This document shows, one piece after another, positions 36,107 to 45,750 of a DNA stretch of 64,000 bases (its first letter is position 1; each line of letters starts with the position of its first letter). Under the pieces are notes generated by a model. That model saw nothing but the letters and a program-made list of their open reading frames with translations. It did no database searches and had not been told where the DNA came from. The DNA comes from Pseudomonas syringae KCTC 12500 (GTDB lineage Bacteria; Pseudomonadota; Gammaproteobacteria; Pseudomonadales; Pseudomonadaceae): contig NZ_AYTM02000002.1 in the NCBI RefSeq assembly GCF_000507185.2, forward strand, positions 3,131,001 through 3,195,000, given 5' to 3'. The position numbers and the translations under genes are program-made.

Positions 36107-37030
36107 ATGCTGCGTTTTGATGACTTGCAGTTGTTCGTACGTGCGGCGGATCTGGGCAGCCTTTCTGCCGCAGCGCGGGTCATGGACATGTCTGCGGCGG
36201 TAGCCAGCGCGGCGCTCAAGCGTATCGAACGGCAGCTGGGGACGCGCTTGCTGGCCCGTTCGACGCGCAGCCTGCGCCTGACTGCCGAAGGCGAGGGGTT
36301 TCTGGAATACGCGCGTGCTGCACTGGGCAGCCTCGAGGAGGGGCGGCGCTTGCTGGCCAGCAGCCAGGACCGTTGCGAGGGCGTGCTGCAACTTTCGGCA
36401 CCTTCGGATCTGGGGCGCAACGTGCTGTTGCCGTGGCTCGACGAATTTCAACAGCAGCACCCGCAACTGACTGTGCGTCTGCTGCTGGGTGATCGTATTG
36501 CCGATCTGTTCCGCCAGCCTGTCGACGTGGCGCTGCGCTACGGCGAGCCGGAAGATTCCAGCCTGGTCGCCCTGCCGGTGTTGCCTGACAACCGCCGGGT
36601 ATTGTGTGCGGCGCCGAGTTACCTGCAGCGTCATGGCGAGCCGCATCAGGTCGAGCAACTGGCGCAGCATAACTGCCTGCTGTTCATGCTCGGCGATCGC
36701 GTTCATGACCGCTGGACGCTGAACGACGGCAAGCGCGAAATCAGTCTGACGGTCAGCGGCAACCGGTTCAGCGACGATGCCGACGTCGTGCGCCGCTGGG
36801 CGGTTGCGGGCGAAGGTGTGGCGTACAAATCCTGGCTGGACGTGGCCGCAGATGTGCGGGCCGGGCACCTGAAAGTATTGATGCCTGACCTGATCGGGGA
36901 GCGTGCGCCATTGAACCTGTTGTGCGCGCATCGTGCGCAACTCAGCAAGCCTGTCATTCTGTTACTGGAAATGCTCAGGTCACGGTGTAAGCAACATGCT
37001 GTAAGTCTGTCGTCCGCGAGCGTGTTTTAA
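36107..37030 (+). CDS. LysR family transcriptional regulator
   Basis: A 307-aa LysR regulator: the winged HTH covers about residues 3-62 (LRFDDLQLFVRAADLGSLSA, AAVASAALKRIERQLGTRLL) and the type-2 periplasmic-binding-fold effector domain about 90-290. Divergent from the quinone-oxidoreductase-like gene, the usual LysR target arrangement; the effector is unknown. ATG 36107 follows ACGAGG; the TTG one codon earlier is less likely. Confidence 0.93.
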   Translation: MLRFDDLQLFVRAADLGSLSAAARVMDMSAAVASAALKRIERQLGTRLLARSTRSLRLTAEGEGFLEYARAALGSLEEGRRLLASSQDRCEGVLQLSAPSDLGRNVLLPWLDEFQQQHPQLTVRLLLGDRIADLFRQPVDVALRYGEPEDSSLVALPVLPDNRRVLCAAPSYLQRHGEPHQVEQLAQHNCLLFMLGDRVHDRWTLNDGKREISLTVSGNRFSDDADVVRRWAVAGEGVAYKSWLDVAADVRAGHLKVLMPDLIGERAPLNLLCAHRAQLSKPVILLLEMLRSRCKQHAVSLSSASVF

Positions 37031-37466
37031 TCGCCGCGCCCCAGTAGGAAATGGCCTTCGGAAGTGTCGGAAAATATAATTTTCGAAGGCCGTTCAATAA
37101 CGCGAAGTTTCGCTGCCGGAATAAAGTTGAAACTGACTGTTGTTGAGTGGATTTGGCATTTTTGTCATAGCCATTACGCTTGTCTTTTTAATCCTCTTTT
37201 GAAGTGTCGCTGCAAACCCCTTGTATAGAGGGGTTGCGGCGTAGCCGTGGTAACAACTTGGTGTTCAAGGCGCGCTCTACAGTCAGGCGTTTTTTTGCGT
37301 CGTGGTGTGCCCACCGTTTGTAAGAGGCGTTTTTCACCCACCGGGGGCGCAGGGCATAGAGTTTATACTTGTCATGACATATAAGAGCCACGTTCAACTC
37401 TATCGAGGCGTGATTGCTTTCACCCAGTCATCACCATAGATGAATGTTTCAACAGGGAGTGAACAC
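37031..37466. other. Gene-free stretch with one hairpin
   Basis: No convincing gene on either strand. The clearest structure is a hairpin at 37212-37237 (GCAA-A-CCCCT, loop TGTATAG, AGGGG-TTGC), with no T run directly after it. The DNA is more AT-rich around 37080-37200. It may contain the promoter of the ArsR-type gene at 37467. Confidence 0.5.
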
Positions 37467-38159
37467 ATGGAATACGGACCTTGCATCAGCCAGATCGCAA
37501 CCTTGCTGGCCGACCCCAAGCGCAGCGCAATGATCTGGGCACTGATGGATGGTACTGCTCGCCCTGCCGATGAATTGGCAATCCTGGCGGGACTCTCGAC
37601 TTCTTCTGCTGGCGCCCATCTGGCGCGGCTGACCAGTGGCGGTCTGTTGAAACAGGAGGTCCGCGGCCGCAAGCGCTTCTTTCGCCTCGCTGCGCCGGAA
37701 GTGGGGGCGGCGGTCGAGGCCTTGGCCTGTGCTTCGCTGGCCAGTGCTGAACAGATCAATCGTCGCTTTGCCCAGCCCACGCCGCCCTTACCGCTACGCC
37801 GCGCAAGAATCTGCTCCGATCATCTGGGTGGCGAAATGGCTGCCGAGCTTTATCAGCGCCTGCTGGAAGCCGGCTGGATAGAACAGCAGGAGAAGCGCGT
37901 CGAGGTCACCAGCAAGGGGGTGGCCAGATTTGCCGAACGCGGCATCTATATACCCGCGCTGGCGCAACGCAAGCGTGAAACGGTCTGTGTCTGTCCGAAA
38001 TGGAACGATCGCAACCCGCATCTGGGCGGCGCGCTGGGGGCGGGGTTGTTGCAGCTGTTCATTCAGATGGGCTGGCTGCGCACCACTGAAGAGTCCAGCA
38101 CCTTGCAGGTCTCATCCAGTGGGCAGCGGGAAATCAGCAAGATCGCAGCGGCGGCCTGA
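37467..38159 (+). CDS. ArsR/SmtB-like winged-helix regulator, extended form
   Basis: A 230-aa DNA-binding protein. Residues 1-85 are an ArsR-type winged helix (ISQIATLLADPKRSAMIWAL, STSSAGAHLARLTSGGLL), followed by a longer C-terminal region with CVCPKWNDRNPHLGGALGAG, which is about twice the size of a classical ArsR. The effector is unknown; the CVC pair and histidine near residue 185 could bind metal but this is only a suggestion. Start ATG 37467 has AGGGAG 8 bp upstream and replaces the longer frame from 37440. No target gene is adjacent. Confidence 0.85.
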   Translation: MEYGPCISQIATLLADPKRSAMIWALMDGTARPADELAILAGLSTSSAGAHLARLTSGGLLKQEVRGRKRFFRLAAPEVGAAVEALACASLASAEQINRRFAQPTPPLPLRRARICSDHLGGEMAAELYQRLLEAGWIEQQEKRVEVTSKGVARFAERGIYIPALAQRKRETVCVCPKWNDRNPHLGGALGAGLLQLFIQMGWLRTTEESSTLQVSSSGQREISKIAAAA

Positions 38160-38177
38160 CGGAGCGACAGGTGTGGC

Positions 38178-38275
38178 GCGCTCCTCCCCTATCGTGCCAA
38201 TACTCCGCGTTGGCATGCAGTTCCGGACGCTCTGCGTCCTCTGCGGCGCGGAGCGTCAGGAGCGATGGGGGTAGC
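38178..38275. repeat. GC-rich palindromic extragenic element, second repeat family (copy B)
   Basis: Nested palindromes: TGCCAATACTCCGCGTTGGCA (38195-38215) and GGACGC-TCT-GCGTCC (38225-38239), with outer GCTCCTCCCCTATCGT returning as GGAGCGATGGGG. It separates the convergent ArsR-type and adenine deaminase genes and may end both transcripts. Confidence 0.65.
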
Positions 38276-38289
38276 CGCTCAATCACTCT

Positions 38290-39252
<963 letters not shown>

Positions 39253-39321
39253 TCATCAGGTGCAGATCCCGGGCATTCTACAGATGCACGTCGCTGCGCA
39301 GGGTAAAACCTGACCGAACGT

Positions 39322-40287
39322 TCAACTTGCCTCCTGTTCGCGGCGATAAGCGTAGGTATCCGCGAAGCGCGACAGCAGAAATTCGGCGCAGGTGGTCACC
39401 GGATAGCGGGCCGGATGATCGTCGCTCTGGCAACCGGGTAGGCATTCGATGCGCGTGTCGGGGTGCGGTTCGGCGAAGAACGGCATGGAGTAGCGATCAA
39501 CCCCGAGCGGGCTGATGACCCGGTGCGGCGTGGACAGATAACGATCGTTGCTCCAGCGCGCCATCATGTCGCCCAGATTGACCACGAAGGTATCGTCAAG
39601 CGGTGGCGCGTCGATCCATTCGCCATGCACATCACGCACCTGCAAGCCGCCCGCCGTGTCCTGATACAGCAGGGTGATGCAGCCATAATCGGTATGCGCG
39701 CCTGCGCCTTGTTGCTCGGCCGAGGTCGCCGTACCACGCGGCGGGTAATGAATCATGCGCAGCACGCTGACCGGGTCCTTGAAGCGCTGATCGAAGAAAT
39801 CGCGCTCGATGCCCAGTGCCAGGGTCATGGCGCGCAGTAGGGTTTGCGCCAGCGCCTGCATGTCCAGATAGTGTTGTTCCATCAGGGCTTCCCAGCCGGG
39901 AATGTCCGGATGCCGGTTTGGCCCACGCAGCGGTTTACCCGCCAGCACGTCGGGATGACGGGCATCCAGATGCAGGCCCATGTCGAAGGTTTCCTTGAGG
40001 TCGCTCGGCAGGCTGGGGTCCAGTTGTTCGGTGGCGATGGCGCCGTAGCCGCGATGGTGCGTGCTTTGGGTGATGTCGATCAGGAGCTTTTCAGCTGCAG
40101 GCCGGGCGAAGAAGTCCTTTGCCGCCGATTGCACCTGTTCGATGCGTTGCGCGCTGATCGGGTGGCCCTTGATGTAAAAGAAACCCCACGCCCGACAGGC
40201 ACTGTCGATTTGCCGGGCGACATCCTGCCAGGCCTGAGTGTCCGTGCCGTAGAGCGGGGCGATGTCGATGACGGGAAGCTGGTCCAT
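39322..40287 (-). CDS. Isopenicillin N synthase-like 2-oxoglutarate/Fe(II) oxygenase
   Basis: A 321-aa non-haem iron oxygenase. Iron ligands are visible in GAHTDYGCITLLYQD (His and Asp) and STPHRVISPLG (His); Arg-x-Ser in DRYSMPFF should bind 2-oxoglutarate. The N-terminal half begins LPVIDIAPLYG as in the family. It lies between adenine deaminase and the BMP-type binding protein, an order also known in other pseudomonads, so hydroxylation of a purine or related compound is a guess from context; the substrate is not known. Confidence 0.9.
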   Translation of the reverse strand: MDQLPVIDIAPLYGTDTQAWQDVARQIDSACRAWGFFYIKGHPISAQRIEQVQSAAKDFFARPAAEKLLIDITQSTHHRGYGAIATEQLDPSLPSDLKETFDMGLHLDARHPDVLAGKPLRGPNRHPDIPGWEALMEQHYLDMQALAQTLLRAMTLALGIERDFFDQRFKDPVSVLRMIHYPPRGTATSAEQQGAGAHTDYGCITLLYQDTAGGLQVRDVHGEWIDAPPLDDTFVVNLGDMMARWSNDRYLSTPHRVISPLGVDRYSMPFFAEPHPDTRIECLPGCQSDDHPARYPVTTCAEFLLSRFADTYAYRREQEAS

Positions 40288-40364
40288 TAACCGGTCCTGA
40301 AAGGGAAGTGTCGATGATCGTGCCTGGCGCGGCAGGCACGATGGTCAGGCAGCTGACGGGCTGA

Positions 40365-41459
40365 TTACTTCGGCAGCTCGGCCTTGATGCCTTCGACGTA
40401 GTAGTTCATCGACGCCAGCTCGGCGTTGGTCGCGACCACGCCGTCAGCAATTTTCACAGTGCCGTTCTGGTCCTTGATCGGGCCGGTGAACGGGTGGAAT
40501 TCGCCGCTTTCGATGCTGGCGATGATCTTCTGCGCCTCGGCCTTCACGTCAGCAGGCACCACGTCGCTGATCGGCAATTCGACCGTTCCTTCCTTCAGGC
40601 CGCCCCAATAATCCTGTGGTTTCCAGGTACCCGCGATGGCGCCTTCGGCGGCCTGAATGTAGTGCGGGCCCCAGTTGTTGACGATGGAGGTCAGCACTGC
40701 TTTCGGTCCGAAGTGAGCCATGTCCGAGGCATAACCGACGGCATACACGCCACGACGCTCGGCGGTCTGGATCGGCGCAGGACTATCAGTGTGCTGGAAT
40801 ACCACGTCCACGCCCTGATCGATCAACGCGTTGGCCGCATCGGCTTCCTTGCCCGGATCGAACCAGGAGTTGACCCACACCACCTTGATCTCGGTACCCG
40901 GGTTGTATTTGTTCAGCGCCAGCTGGATGGCGTCGATGTCGCGCAGCACTTCAGGAATCGGGAACGAGGCGACATAACCGATCTTCTTGGTCTTGGTCAT
41001 CTTCGCCGCGATGTAGCCGCTCACGTAGCGACCTTCATAGGTACGGGCCAGATAAGTGCCCATGTTCTTGTCCTGCTTGTAGCCGGTCGCGTGCTCGAAC
41101 TTCACCTTGGGGAACTGCTTGGCGACTTTCAGCGTGGGGTTCATGTAGCCGAACGAGGTACTGAAGATCAGGTCGTAACCGCCCTTGGCCATGTTACGGA
41201 TAACCCGCTCGGCGTCTGCACCTTCCGGCACGTTTTCCACGTAGCTGCTGGTGACCTTGTCACCCAGCGCCTTGACCATCGCCTGACGGCCCTGTTCATG
41301 CTGATAGGTCCAGCCGTGGTCGCCGATAGGGCCGATGTAGACGAAGCCGACTTTCAGCGGATCGGCTGCCGAGGCGAGCAGGCTGGAGCCGATGCCGACA
41401 ACAGCGGCGACGGCGCACAGCAGTTTTTTCAGGGGACGACGTGGGTTGGTCAGGTGCAT
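40365..41459 (-). CDS. BMP family ABC transporter substrate-binding protein
   Basis: A 364-aa periplasmic binding protein of the basic membrane protein (Med/PnrA) family, which binds purine nucleosides or nucleobases. Residues 1-31 form a signal peptide (LLCAVAAVVGIGSSLLASA) and the mature start DPLKVGFVYIGPIGDHGWTY is typical. The matching permeases and ATPase are not next to it but at 51712-55303, with about 10 kb of unrelated genes and 8-oxoguanine deaminase between, so this is likely a split transporter locus. The gene follows a REP element and begins the deaminase operon region. Confidence 0.92.
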   Translation of the reverse strand: MHLTNPRRPLKKLLCAVAAVVGIGSSLLASAADPLKVGFVYIGPIGDHGWTYQHEQGRQAMVKALGDKVTSSYVENVPEGADAERVIRNMAKGGYDLIFSTSFGYMNPTLKVAKQFPKVKFEHATGYKQDKNMGTYLARTYEGRYVSGYIAAKMTKTKKIGYVASFPIPEVLRDIDAIQLALNKYNPGTEIKVVWVNSWFDPGKEADAANALIDQGVDVVFQHTDSPAPIQTAERRGVYAVGYASDMAHFGPKAVLTSIVNNWGPHYIQAAEGAIAGTWKPQDYWGGLKEGTVELPISDVVPADVKAEAQKIIASIESGEFHPFTGPIKDQNGTVKIADGVVATNAELASMNYYVEGIKAELPK

Positions 41460-41599
41460 CGGGTCTAGCTCCTTGCGGTCTTGTTGGAATGCCTACCCGA
41501 GCAATGCAATTAACTGACCAACAGGACAACTTACGATGCGGGCTTGCTTCCCTGCGCAGCGCGCCTATTGTTGTACATAGGTTTCGATGAGCCTGGAAT

Positions 41600-41780
41600 A
41601 TGTGACTTTCAGGTTTCTGCCCGCAGGGCGTGGGAGCGAACTTGTTGGCGAAAGGGCCGATATATACTCCGAAAAATCATCGTCTGACCGATCTTCTTCG
41701 CGAACAATGCGGATCGCCGCCCCGGTCGCTCCTACGGCCTTCGGCCAGAATCAAGAGCAGTTTTGTGTATAGCCAGAGTG
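41600..41780. repeat. REP-type extragenic element, copy 3 of 3
   Basis: CGCAGGGCGTGGGAGCGAAC at the left returns inverted as GGTCGCTCCTACGGCCTTCGG, and the right end GGCCAGAATCAAGAGCAG and TTTTGTGTATAG matches the outer sequence of the copies at 8868 and 13085. It lies between the BMP-type gene start and the fecE stop. Confidence 0.75.
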
Positions 41781-41814
41781 CGGCGGGAAGGTGCAGACGC
41801 TGTGAGCTGCGCCG

Positions 41815-42606
41815 CTAACTGGTGCAGCGCGTACTGCGCTCGACGATGCACATCGGCGTGCCTGCCACAGGTTCGCGCATGATCTGCACTTGCACATCGA
41901 ACACCTGGCAGACCAGCTCGGCCGTCAGCACATCGCCCGGCGCGCCGCAGGTCACCATGCGTCCGCCCTGCATGACCGCAAGGTGGTCGGCGTAGCGGCA
42001 GGCCTGATTGATGTCGTGCAGCACGGTAATCACCGTCTTGCCTTCGGCACTCAGTTCGCGCATCAGGTCCAGCAGTTCGACCTGGTGGCTGATGTCCAGA
42101 TAGGTGGTCGGCTCGTCGAGCAGGACGATGGCCGCGTCCTGCGCAAGGATCATCGCCAGCCAGGCGCGTTGTCGTTGCCCGCCGGACAGATCGGACAGCG
42201 GACGCTCGGCCAGTGTGTCCAGCTCCATGCGCTGCAAGGCTTGATCGACACTGTGCTGATCGGCTCCACTCAGGCGTCCCCACAGGCTGTTGTGCGGACT
42301 GCGACCGTACGCCACCAACTGGCGTACGCTGACGCCTTCTGGAATTGGCAGCACTTGCGGCAGAAAAGCCACCTTGCGCGCCAGTTCGTTGGCCGACAGC
42401 TGACCGTAGGCGGTGCCATCCAGGCTGAGACTGCCCGATTGCGGGGTGAGAATCCGTGCGAAGGCCTTGAGCAGGGTGGATTTGCCGCAACCATTGGGGC
42501 CGATCAGCGCAGTGACCTGCGCAGGCGGCGGGCTGAACGACAGGTCTTGCACGATGCGCGTCGCGCCGTAGCCGATGTCGAGGTGCTGCGCCTTCAGAAT
42601 AGTCAT
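41815..42606 (-). CDS. fecE: Iron-siderophore/dicitrate ABC transporter ATPase
   Basis: A 263-aa FepC/FecE-type ATPase. Walker A is GPNGCGKSTLLKA, the signature LSGGQRQRAWLAM, and Walker B VLLDEPTTYLD. It energises uptake of ferric complexes by the two permeases encoded upstream, with the binding protein in the same cluster. The fec name follows the gene order and family; citrate specificity is not proven, since no fecA receptor or FecIR regulator is in the window. The stop is about 35 bp from the REP element. Confidence 0.88.
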   Translation of the reverse strand: MTILKAQHLDIGYGATRIVQDLSFSPPPAQVTALIGPNGCGKSTLLKAFARILTPQSGSLSLDGTAYGQLSANELARKVAFLPQVLPIPEGVSVRQLVAYGRSPHNSLWGRLSGADQHSVDQALQRMELDTLAERPLSDLSGGQRQRAWLAMILAQDAAIVLLDEPTTYLDISHQVELLDLMRELSAEGKTVITVLHDINQACRYADHLAVMQGGRMVTCGAPGDVLTAELVCQVFDVQVQIMREPVAGTPMCIVERSTRCTS

Positions 42607-42610
42607 GGGA

Positions 42611-43579
42611 TCAACCTTTGAATCGGGCCAGCAGCCAGAGGAAATACGGAGCGCCGATCACTGCCGTGAGAATCCCGGCCGGAATTTCGCTGGGTGCGAT
42701 CAGCGTGCGGCCTAGCGTATCGGCCAGCACCAGTAATAACGCGCCGAGGACCATGGAAGCAGGCAGCAGGTACTGATGATGACCGCCGACCAGACGGCGG
42801 GCCATGTGAGGTGCGACCAGACCGACGAAGCTCACCGGGCCGATAATGCCAACCCCGAGGCTGGTCAACAGCACGGCACTGCCCATCGCCAGCCAGCGCG
42901 TACGCGTGAGGCCGGTGCCCAGGCTCTGCGCGGCCTCATCGCCAAGACCGATCAGGTTCAGCGGTTTGGCCAGCAGCAGGCTGAGCGGGATCAGCAGCAG
43001 AAGCGGCGTGGCCAGCAAGACGTGGTGCCAGTTGCGGCTCCACAGGCTGCCGGTCAGCGCCAGCAGGGCGGTGTTGATATCCAGCGGGTTGGACAGAATC
43101 AGGAATTCGGTGATGCTCGACAGCGTCACCGCAATCGCGACGCCGGACAGCGCGAAACGCACGCCGGAAAACTGCACGCCGGTGTTGTACAACGCCAGCA
43201 GCAGCGCACCCGCCGCCCCGCCCAGACACGCCACAAACGGTAGCGCCGACACCGGTAACTGCGGCAGGCCGATAATCGCAATGGTCAGCGCCAGTCCGGC
43301 ACCCTGGGTGACGCCGAGGATTTCCGGCGAGGCCAGCGGATTGCGAATCACGCCTTGCACGATGGCGCCAGCCAGGCCGAACGCGCAGCCGGTCATGATT
43401 GCGATCAGACCGCGTGGCAGGCGGTGATTCCAGACCTCGAAGTCCTTGCTGTCGTGAGCGATCAGGTGATCGAGCACGGCGTCGGGTGTCAGCCATACGG
43501 TGCCAGCGCTGAGGCTCAGCAGCAGGGCGAGTGCCAGCAGAGTCATCAGCAGCAACAGCCTTGAGCGCGGGTGGTTCAT
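42611..43579 (-). CDS. fecD: Iron-siderophore/dicitrate ABC transporter permease (second)
   Basis: A 322-aa FecCD/BtuC family permease with about ten membrane spans. Landmarks are TGCAFGLAGAIVQGVIRNPLASP and the C-terminal GPVSFVGLVAPHMARRLVGG coupling helix region plus EIPAGILTAVIGAPYFLWLL. Its start overlaps the upstream permease stop by 4 bp; fecE follows after 4 bp. Two different permeases form the heterodimer of this transporter class. Confidence 0.9.
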   Translation of the reverse strand: MNHPRSRLLLLMTLLALALLLSLSAGTVWLTPDAVLDHLIAHDSKDFEVWNHRLPRGLIAIMTGCAFGLAGAIVQGVIRNPLASPEILGVTQGAGLALTIAIIGLPQLPVSALPFVACLGGAAGALLLALYNTGVQFSGVRFALSGVAIAVTLSSITEFLILSNPLDINTALLALTGSLWSRNWHHVLLATPLLLLIPLSLLLAKPLNLIGLGDEAAQSLGTGLTRTRWLAMGSAVLLTSLGVGIIGPVSFVGLVAPHMARRLVGGHHQYLLPASMVLGALLLVLADTLGRTLIAPSEIPAGILTAVIGAPYFLWLLARFKG

Positions 43580-44565
43580 AGCGCACGCCTCGCCAGAAAC
43601 AGAAAGAACGGCGCGCCGATCAGTGCCGTCACCACCCCGGCCGGTGTTTCCACGGGGAAGGCCACGGCACGGCTGATCAGGTCCGAGGCCAGCACGATGG
43701 CCGCGCCCAGGCCGGCGCTGATCGGGATCAGCCAGCGGTAGTCATTGCCCAGCCACTGGCGAGCGATGTTCGGCGCGATCAGGCCGACAAAGCCGATCGG
43801 CCCGACTGCACAGACACTGGCGCCGACCAGCAGCAGGCTGACCACGAATACCAGCAGGCGCAACGCGCCGATACGCACGCCCAGCGAACGCGCGGCGTCT
43901 TCGCCGAGGTTGATCAGGTTCAGGCGTGGCGCACAGGCCACCGCCAGCACCACGCCGATCAGCGTGCAGGGCCAGAGCAGTTGCAATTGCGCGGCGCCGA
44001 CATTGGCCAGCGACCCTGCCAGCCAGTTGAGGACGCTTTGCGCCTGCGCCTCGACGAGAATCACGGTGAGGCGGGTCAATGCGGCGCACAGTGCTGCGAC
44101 GGCAACGCCTGCCAGCACCAGTCGGCCTTGAGCCGTGGCGGGTGACCAGGCACCGCCAAGACTGAACACGGTGATCCACGCCAGCGCACCGCCAAGGCAG
44201 GTCATCAGCAGTGCGCCACCGGGGAAGGGCAGGGCGACCAGACCGGTGGAAAACAGCGCCAGCCCTAATGCTGCGCCTGCGGTAACGCCAAACAATGACG
44301 GGGAGGCCAGACGGTTGCGGGTGATGCCCTGCATCAGCGCGCCGGCCACGCCCAGGCAGGCACCAACCAATGCCGCGCACAAGGCACGTGGCACGCGCAG
44401 TTGCGCGACGATGTAAGCGATATTGCCACCCTCGCGGCCCTGTGTGATCAGTCCATTCCAGGCATCTACCTGCCGAATGCTGAACGACGACAGGGCGAAC
44501 AGCGACACCCAGAACAATCCCAGGCAGGCCGCTAAGATCACGCCCGCCATCAGCCAGCGGCGCAT
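43576..44565 (-). CDS. fecC: Iron-siderophore/dicitrate ABC transporter permease (first)
   Basis: A 329-aa FecCD family permease. It has VGACLGVAGALMQGITRNRLASP, GPIGFVGLIAPNIARQWLGN and ETPAGVVTALIGAPFFLFL, the same blocks as its partner but clearly different elsewhere. It directly abuts the binding-protein gene (the last base of one stop and the start codon are adjacent) and overlaps the second permease by 4 bp. The four genes are therefore one operon. Confidence 0.9.
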   Translation of the reverse strand: MRRWLMAGVILAACLGLFWVSLFALSSFSIRQVDAWNGLITQGREGGNIAYIVAQLRVPRALCAALVGACLGVAGALMQGITRNRLASPSLFGVTAGAALGLALFSTGLVALPFPGGALLMTCLGGALAWITVFSLGGAWSPATAQGRLVLAGVAVAALCAALTRLTVILVEAQAQSVLNWLAGSLANVGAAQLQLLWPCTLIGVVLAVACAPRLNLINLGEDAARSLGVRIGALRLLVFVVSLLLVGASVCAVGPIGFVGLIAPNIARQWLGNDYRWLIPISAGLGAAIVLASDLISRAVAFPVETPAGVVTALIGAPFFLFLARRAL

Positions 44566-45486
44566 TTACGGGTTCAGCACGGCCTTGCCGCCCTTGAGCA
44601 CGGCAAGCGCATCGTCGGCGATCTGCTCGGAGGCCATGATCCCGCGATTGCGCGCCCAGCTGTCGCCATCCACTTCAGCCACCTGCTTGTTACGCACCGC
44701 GCCCAGCACCTGCCACAGCGGCTGCTTGCTCCAGCTGTCGACGATGCTCGGACGGCGATAATGGCCGACCAGCAACCAGCCCGGGTCCAGGGCCAGCAGT
44801 TGCTCCAGGCTGACGAATTCGGTTGGCGCGGCGTTTTTGCGTACTTCCGGGACCTTCAGACCAATCGCCTGCAACACGCTGCCGGCGTAAGAGTGCGGGC
44901 CATGCACAGAGAAGCTGTCTTCGCGGGCGACGCCGAACAGCACGTTGGTGTTGGCCGGAATCTGCTCGGCGACGGTCTTCAGGTGCTGGCGGTTTTCCGC
45001 GATGCGCGCCTGCATCTGCGGCCCCTTGCCCAGCGCGACGCCGATCAGCTCGGCAGATTTCAGGCTGCCCTGATAATCCTCACCGCGTGACGGCAGCATC
45101 AGCGTCGGCGCCAGGCTGGCCAGATCGTTGTACAGCGCCTGATGGCGACCGAGGTCGGCAATGATTAGGTCCGGCTTGAGCCGCGCGATCACTTCTATAT
45201 TGGGTTGCGAACGCAGGCCCACCGACTGCCATTCACCGACGGCCTTGCGCACCTTGGGCAGCACGCGGTTGGCATCGCCATCGTCCGCCGCGCCGACGGG
45301 TGTCACGCCGACCGATGCCAGTCCGTCGAGAAACGAAAATTCCAGCACGACCACGCGCTTGGGGGTGTCAGGCAGGTGGACTTTGTGTTGGCCGTCATCG
45401 ATGTCGATAGGCGCGGCCTGGGAGACGCTCGCGATCAGGGTCAGCAGGCCGCAAGCCAGCAGATGCGGAAGTCGAAAAGCACGCAT
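44566..45486 (-). CDS. fecB: Ferric-dicitrate-type periplasmic binding protein
   Basis: A 306-aa type III periplasmic binding protein. The signal peptide LLACGLLTLIASVSQA is followed by PIDIDDGQHKVHLPDTPKRVVVLEFSFLD; the motif KPDLIIADLGRHQ and a final LLVGHY region belong to the FecB/FhuD group. Start 45486 (MRAFRLPHLL) gives the signal peptide, while the frame extends further without support. First gene of the fecBCDE-like operon; a clear Fur box is not seen upstream, but two 22-bp direct repeats lie at 45546-45589. Confidence 0.88.
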   Translation of the reverse strand: MRAFRLPHLLACGLLTLIASVSQAAPIDIDDGQHKVHLPDTPKRVVVLEFSFLDGLASVGVTPVGAADDGDANRVLPKVRKAVGEWQSVGLRSQPNIEVIARLKPDLIIADLGRHQALYNDLASLAPTLMLPSRGEDYQGSLKSAELIGVALGKGPQMQARIAENRQHLKTVAEQIPANTNVLFGVAREDSFSVHGPHSYAGSVLQAIGLKVPEVRKNAAPTEFVSLEQLLALDPGWLLVGHYRRPSIVDSWSKQPLWQVLGAVRNKQVAEVDGDSWARNRGIMASEQIADDALAVLKGGKAVLNP

Positions 45487-45545
45487 GGCAAAGGTCCTTT
45501 CTAACAAAGCGGAATCATGAAAAGCAGGCGCGCCCTGAAGGCCGC

Positions 45546-45589
45546 GAAGAAAACGGCGGGCGCTATTGATGAAAACGGCGGGCACTATT
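45546..45589. repeat. Two adjacent 22-bp direct repeats between fecB and the antiporter gene
   Basis: Positions 45546-45567 and 45568-45589 differ at only two bases; the common core is GAAAACGGCGGGC. They lie 60-100 bp upstream of fecB and on the far side of the divergent antiporter gene. Could be a regulator site or a chance duplication. Confidence 0.6.
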
Positions 45590-45750
45590 TCACATCGCGG
45601 CGACGGGATCAAAAGTCATTTACGCGTGAGTGCCGTTCTCATTCGGGCTATTTTATGAAACCTTTTGTCACACACGCTACTCTGACAGCCTTCACTGTTG
45701 GCCACCTTCATGTACATCCGCGGCGATGTCGCAAGGTTTGGGGAATAAAA

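Noticed and set aside
45600..45660. Possible Fur box upstream of fecB.
   Set aside because: Only a weak GAATGAGAAC-like stretch is present, too far from the Fur consensus to claim.
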